A stretch of DNA of 7,533 nucleotides, from contig CAVOBC010000235.1 of NCBI GenBank assembly GCA_963693635.1, positions 1 to 7,533 of the forward strand. The letters run 5' to 3'. The notes under the pieces were generated by a model. That model had not been told where the DNA came from, made no database searches, and worked only from the letters and a program-made list of their open reading frames with translations. Positions within the stretch are counted from its first letter, which is position 1, and each line of letters starts with the position of its first letter. The position numbers and the translations under genes were made by a program. Shown piece after piece: positions 5,320 to 7,533 of this stretch. This DNA comes from CAVOBC01 sp963693635. GTDB lineage: Bacteria; Pseudomonadota; Gammaproteobacteria; Pseudomonadales; Azotimanducaceae.

Positions 5320-5393
5320 CCGCGCTTGTATGGCCGGCTCTTGTATTTCCCGCTCTCGTATTGCCCGTTCTTGTTTTGCCCGAGCTTGTTTGC
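5319..5393. repeat. Five tandem 15-bp repeats between convergent genes
   Basis: Five units with exact 15-bp period start at 5319, 5334, 5349, 5364 and 5379, with consensus near CCCGCTCTTGTATTG. They include CCGGCTCTTGTATTT, CCCGCTCTCGTATTG, CCCGTTCTTGTTTTG and CCCGAGCTTGTTTGC. The array starts at the last base of the metA stop and ends 10 bp before the stop of the minus-strand SDR, so it fills the convergent gap. Read in frame it would give a Leu-Val-rich pentapeptide, but nothing supports translation. The core resembles the reverse complement of the 14-bp array at 479-534. Confidence 0.88.
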
Positions 5394-5403
5394 CGAGGCT
5401 GGA

Positions 5404-6222
5404 TTACGACGCGATCAGATCGGCCGGCGTCAGGTCATAATCCTTCAGCATGTCAGCGGCATAGGTAATCTTGCCGGTCATGTCTTTCGGGTCGCCGTGC
5501 ACGAGTCGCAGACATGCTTCCGACATGTGCTCTACCGGTGTGATAGCGCTCTCGGGTCTGCCTTCTGTCAATTTGTGAAATAGCACACCCGGGGTTGCGA
5601 CCAGACCCGGCGAGATCACGTTGACACCAATATTGTCAGAATAGACCTCTGAAGCCAGGCCCGTCGTGAAGCGCTCCAGCGCCGCCTTGCACATGCCATA
5701 AACGGTGCCGCCCCGGCCGCCCGTGTCCTTCGCAGGGTGCAGAGCAGCGTGGGATGAAATATTCAGAATCCAGCCCAACTTGCGCTCGCGCATCGAGGGC
5801 AAGACCAATTGCGCCAGATGAAACGGACCGTACACCTGTACTTCCATCATCAATTGGAAGCGCTTCTCTGTGAAATCTGTCACGGGAACGAAAAACGTGA
5901 CAGCCGCGTTGTTGCAAAGAATATCGACCGGGCCAAAGGTCGCCTCGGTCTCTTTGACCAGGTTCTCCCGATGCGCCTCGATCGACAGATCACAGCGCAC
6001 CGCATGTGCCTCGCCGCCCGCGTCACGGATGGTTTTAACAACGCCATTGATACTGCCCGGCAGTTGATGGTCGCCCTCGTCGAGGGTCCGTGCGGAGACA
6101 ACCACCCTTGCGCCCTCCATCGCGTATCGCAGAGCGATCGCCTCGCCGATGCCACGGCTTGCACCTGTGATTACCGCAACTTTCCCCGCTAACACACCAT
6201 TTTTAGTGATCTTCGCAGCCAT
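5404..6222 (-). CDS. Short-chain dehydrogenase/reductase with extended substrate loop
   Basis: This 272-residue NAD(P)-dependent SDR shows the glycine loop TGASRGIG (19-26), VSARTLDEGDHQLPGS (42-57), NNAA (104-107), ISS (155-157), and active-site Y175 and K179 (YGMCK), then ISPGLVATPG (203-212). SAR after the second strand suggests NADP(H). The extra residues between Ser and Tyr (18 apart rather than the usual 13) and the DEGDHQLPGS insert mark a subfamily often found with acyl-CoA or terpenoid catabolism genes. The residue where classical SDRs have the catalytic Asn appears to be Gln (VQVYGPF, Q129). Its ATG is 2 nt after the stop of the upstream acyl-CoA dehydrogenase, with only a weak GGA ahead, so translation is probably coupled. 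Substrate unknown. Confidence 0.9.
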   Translation of the reverse strand: MAAKITKNGVLAGKVAVITGASRGIGEAIALRYAMEGARVVVSARTLDEGDHQLPGSINGVVKTIRDAGGEAHAVRCDLSIEAHRENLVKETEATFGPVDILCNNAAVTFFVPVTDFTEKRFQLMMEVQVYGPFHLAQLVLPSMRERKLGWILNISSHAALHPAKDTGGRGGTVYGMCKAALERFTTGLASEVYSDNIGVNVISPGLVATPGVLFHKLTEGRPESAITPVEHMSEACLRLVHGDPKDMTGKITYAADMLKDYDLTPADLIAS

Positions 6223-6224
6223 AG

Positions 6225-7475
6225 TCAGATTCCAAAGTCCCAGGATTGTCCATTGTGATATTGCTTGAACACATTCTTCGCAATGAGGATTCGATGTACC
6301 TCGTCGGGGCCATCCGCCAGCCGTAACGTTCTCGCACCAAGATACATACCTGCAAGGGGCGTGTCACCGGAAACGCCCTTGGCGCCGAATACCTGAATGG
6401 CACGGTCGACGACCCGCGTAAACGCAGCAGGCACAAAGACCTTGATGCTCGAAATCTCGGTACGAGAGTCCGCGCCGGACTCGATGACCTCGGCGCAATG
6501 CACGACCATGAGGCGAGCGGCCTGGATGTCCATGTACGAGTCGGCGATGAAGCCCTGAATGAACTGCTTGGTCTCCAGTTTGCCGCCGTGCACCTGACGT
6601 TCGATCGCACGCTTGGCCATGAGATCGAACGCGCGCCACATCTGACCAACGCAGTTCATGCAATGGTAAACGCGGCCAGCACCCAGTCGCTCCTGCGCTG
6701 CCGCGTGCCCCTGACCCTCGCTGCCGAGCATGTTCTCGTGGGGAATACGCACGCCGTTGTACTTGATCTCGCAGTGATCCCCACCGGCGTGGCCCCAGAC
6801 GGGCACGCTGCGGATGATCTCGAAGCCCTCCGCGTCGGTTGGTACGATGAACTGGGACATCTTGTCGTTCGTCCCGCCTCGCCCGTCCGGCTCTTCGGTA
6901 CGCGCCATGACCAGCGCCCAGTCCGCACGCACCGCGTTGGAGGTAAACCACTTGTGCCCCGTGATCACCCATTCATCACCGTCACGGACGGCCCGGGTTT
7001 GAATGGATCTGGGGTCAGAGCCCGCGTTGTCCGGCTCGGTCATTGAAAAACAGGACTGCGTCTCGCCCCGTACAAGCGGCTCCAGCCACTTCTTCTTCTG
7101 CTCCGGCGTCGCGTACTTGACGAGGACCTTCTGGTTGCCGGAATTGGGGGCAACAACACCGAACATTGGAGACGCCATGCCGCTCCAGGCGACGATCTCG
7201 TTCATGTACGCATGCGCCAGGAAGCCAAAGTCGTTGCCACCGTACTCCTGCGGCAAGTGCGGCGCCCAGAGGTTACGCTCCTTGATTTCGCCAACAATAT
7301 CATTATAGAGGGCGGTCGCTTCACTGTCGTCATTCCAGCGCTGGGCCAGAAGGCGCTCATTCGGGATGATGCGCTTGCCCACTACCTCTGCGGTGTCGAG
7401 TCGAATCTGGTTGACCTCATCCGCAAGATTCGGAATCGGTTGCACTGTCAAAATGCTCTCGGGATCAAATGCCAT
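6225..7475 (-). CDS. Acyl-CoA dehydrogenase, ACAD10/11-like
   Basis: This 416-residue FAD enzyme would catalyse alpha,beta-dehydrogenation of an acyl-CoA, passing electrons to ETF. It has the three expected parts: an N-terminal helical domain (about 1-135) with HLPQEYGG; a beta domain opened by CFSMTEPDNAGSDP (142-155) with GHKWFTSN (173-180); and a C-terminal helical domain with GAGRVYHCMNCVGQ (265-278), IQVFGAKGVS (360-369) and RLADGPDEVH (385-394). In ordinary acyl-CoA dehydrogenases the base is the Glu of the YEG motif; here that position is D388, as in the ACAD10/11 group. The start is ATG 7475: GGAGG lies 5 nt upstream. In-frame ATG 7487 overlaps that Shine-Dalgarno, and TTG 7520 is unsupported. 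It is the first visible gene of the operon with the SDR at 5404-6222. Confidence 0.93.
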   Translation of the reverse strand: MAFDPESILTVQPIPNLADEVNQIRLDTAEVVGKRIIPNERLLAQRWNDDSEATALYNDIVGEIKERNLWAPHLPQEYGGNDFGFLAHAYMNEIVAWSGMASPMFGVVAPNSGNQKVLVKYATPEQKKKWLEPLVRGETQSCFSMTEPDNAGSDPRSIQTRAVRDGDEWVITGHKWFTSNAVRADWALVMARTEEPDGRGGTNDKMSQFIVPTDAEGFEIIRSVPVWGHAGGDHCEIKYNGVRIPHENMLGSEGQGHAAAQERLGAGRVYHCMNCVGQMWRAFDLMAKRAIERQVHGGKLETKQFIQGFIADSYMDIQAARLMVVHCAEVIESGADSRTEISSIKVFVPAAFTRVVDRAIQVFGAKGVSGDTPLAGMYLGARTLRLADGPDEVHRILIAKNVFKQYHNGQSWDFGI

Positions 7476-7480
7476 GTCGG

Positions 7481-7485
7481 CCTCC
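7481..7485 (-). promoter_or_regulatory. Shine-Dalgarno GGAGG of the acyl-CoA dehydrogenase
   Basis: On the minus strand GGAGG is 5 nt before ATG 7475 and fixes the start. No promoter can be assigned in the 48 bp left in the window; an upstream gene beyond the edge may be co-transcribed. Confidence 0.8.
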
Positions 7486-7533
7486 ATAGTCGCGGGATAG
7501 GTGCGCAGCGCCTGCTGCAAACCTGCTGCGGTC

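Noticed and set aside
5326..5583. A Leu-Val pentapeptide-repeat protein over the 15-bp array
   Set aside because: It only translates the tandem repeat and then runs antisense through the SDR gene, with no start signal.
6498..7046. 182-codon plus-strand frame opposite the acyl-CoA dehydrogenase
   Set aside because: It is antisense to a clearly conserved enzyme, lacks a recognisable domain, and is expected by chance in GC-rich coding DNA.
7476..7520. Longer acyl-CoA dehydrogenase starting at TTG 7520 or ATG 7487
   Set aside because: ATG 7487 overlaps the GGAGG that serves ATG 7475, and TTG 7520 has no supporting Shine-Dalgarno.

Overview
The window looks like a stretch of a GC-rich proteobacterial chromosome. 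The protein families are ordinary bacterial metabolic ones, codon use is GC-biased, and start sites carry GGAGG/AGGAG-type Shine-Dalgarno sequences. A SAM-II-type riboswitch, a class best known from Alphaproteobacteria, precedes a homoserine O-succinyltransferase whose sequence reads more like the gammaproteobacterial (E. coli) type. I therefore do not commit to a class.

Layout. Positions 3-296 (+) hold the C-terminal end of a glutathione S-transferase-like gene interrupted by an in-frame TAG where a Trp is expected. A 286-bp spacer follows and carries four tandem 14-bp repeats (479-534). Then come a HAD-family phosphatase (583-1242), a class III omega-amino acid:pyruvate aminotransferase (1372-2715) and a classical SDR oxidoreductase (2938-3699), all on +. 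Next is a 464-bp gene-free stretch (3700-4163) built from two inverted copies of a 70-bp repeat around a small inverted-repeat-bounded element, followed by two perfect DNA palindromes and a sigma70-like promoter. The SAM-II riboswitch (about 4163-4214) and a 150-nt leader lead into metA (4366-5319, +). A second SDR (5404-6222) and an ACAD10/11-like acyl-CoA dehydrogenase (6225-7475) lie on the minus strand with 2 nt between them, so they are very probably one operon. They converge on metA, and the 84-bp gap between is almost wholly five 15-bp tandem repeats.

How the genes fit together. metA, its promoter and the riboswitch form one module: methionine biosynthesis controlled by S-adenosylmethionine. 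The minus-strand pair suggests acyl-CoA catabolism. The aminotransferase and first SDR could act on an omega-amino acid and its semialdehyde or another carbonyl, but a repeat separates them and no pathway can be proved.

The least explained material is the non-coding DNA. A roughly 70-bp dispersed repeat occurs three times with a conserved GTGCCG/CGGCAC stem, and two copies start 2 nt after a stop codon. There is also a MITE-like element between inverted repeat copies, and two short tandem arrays that share a CTTGT core.
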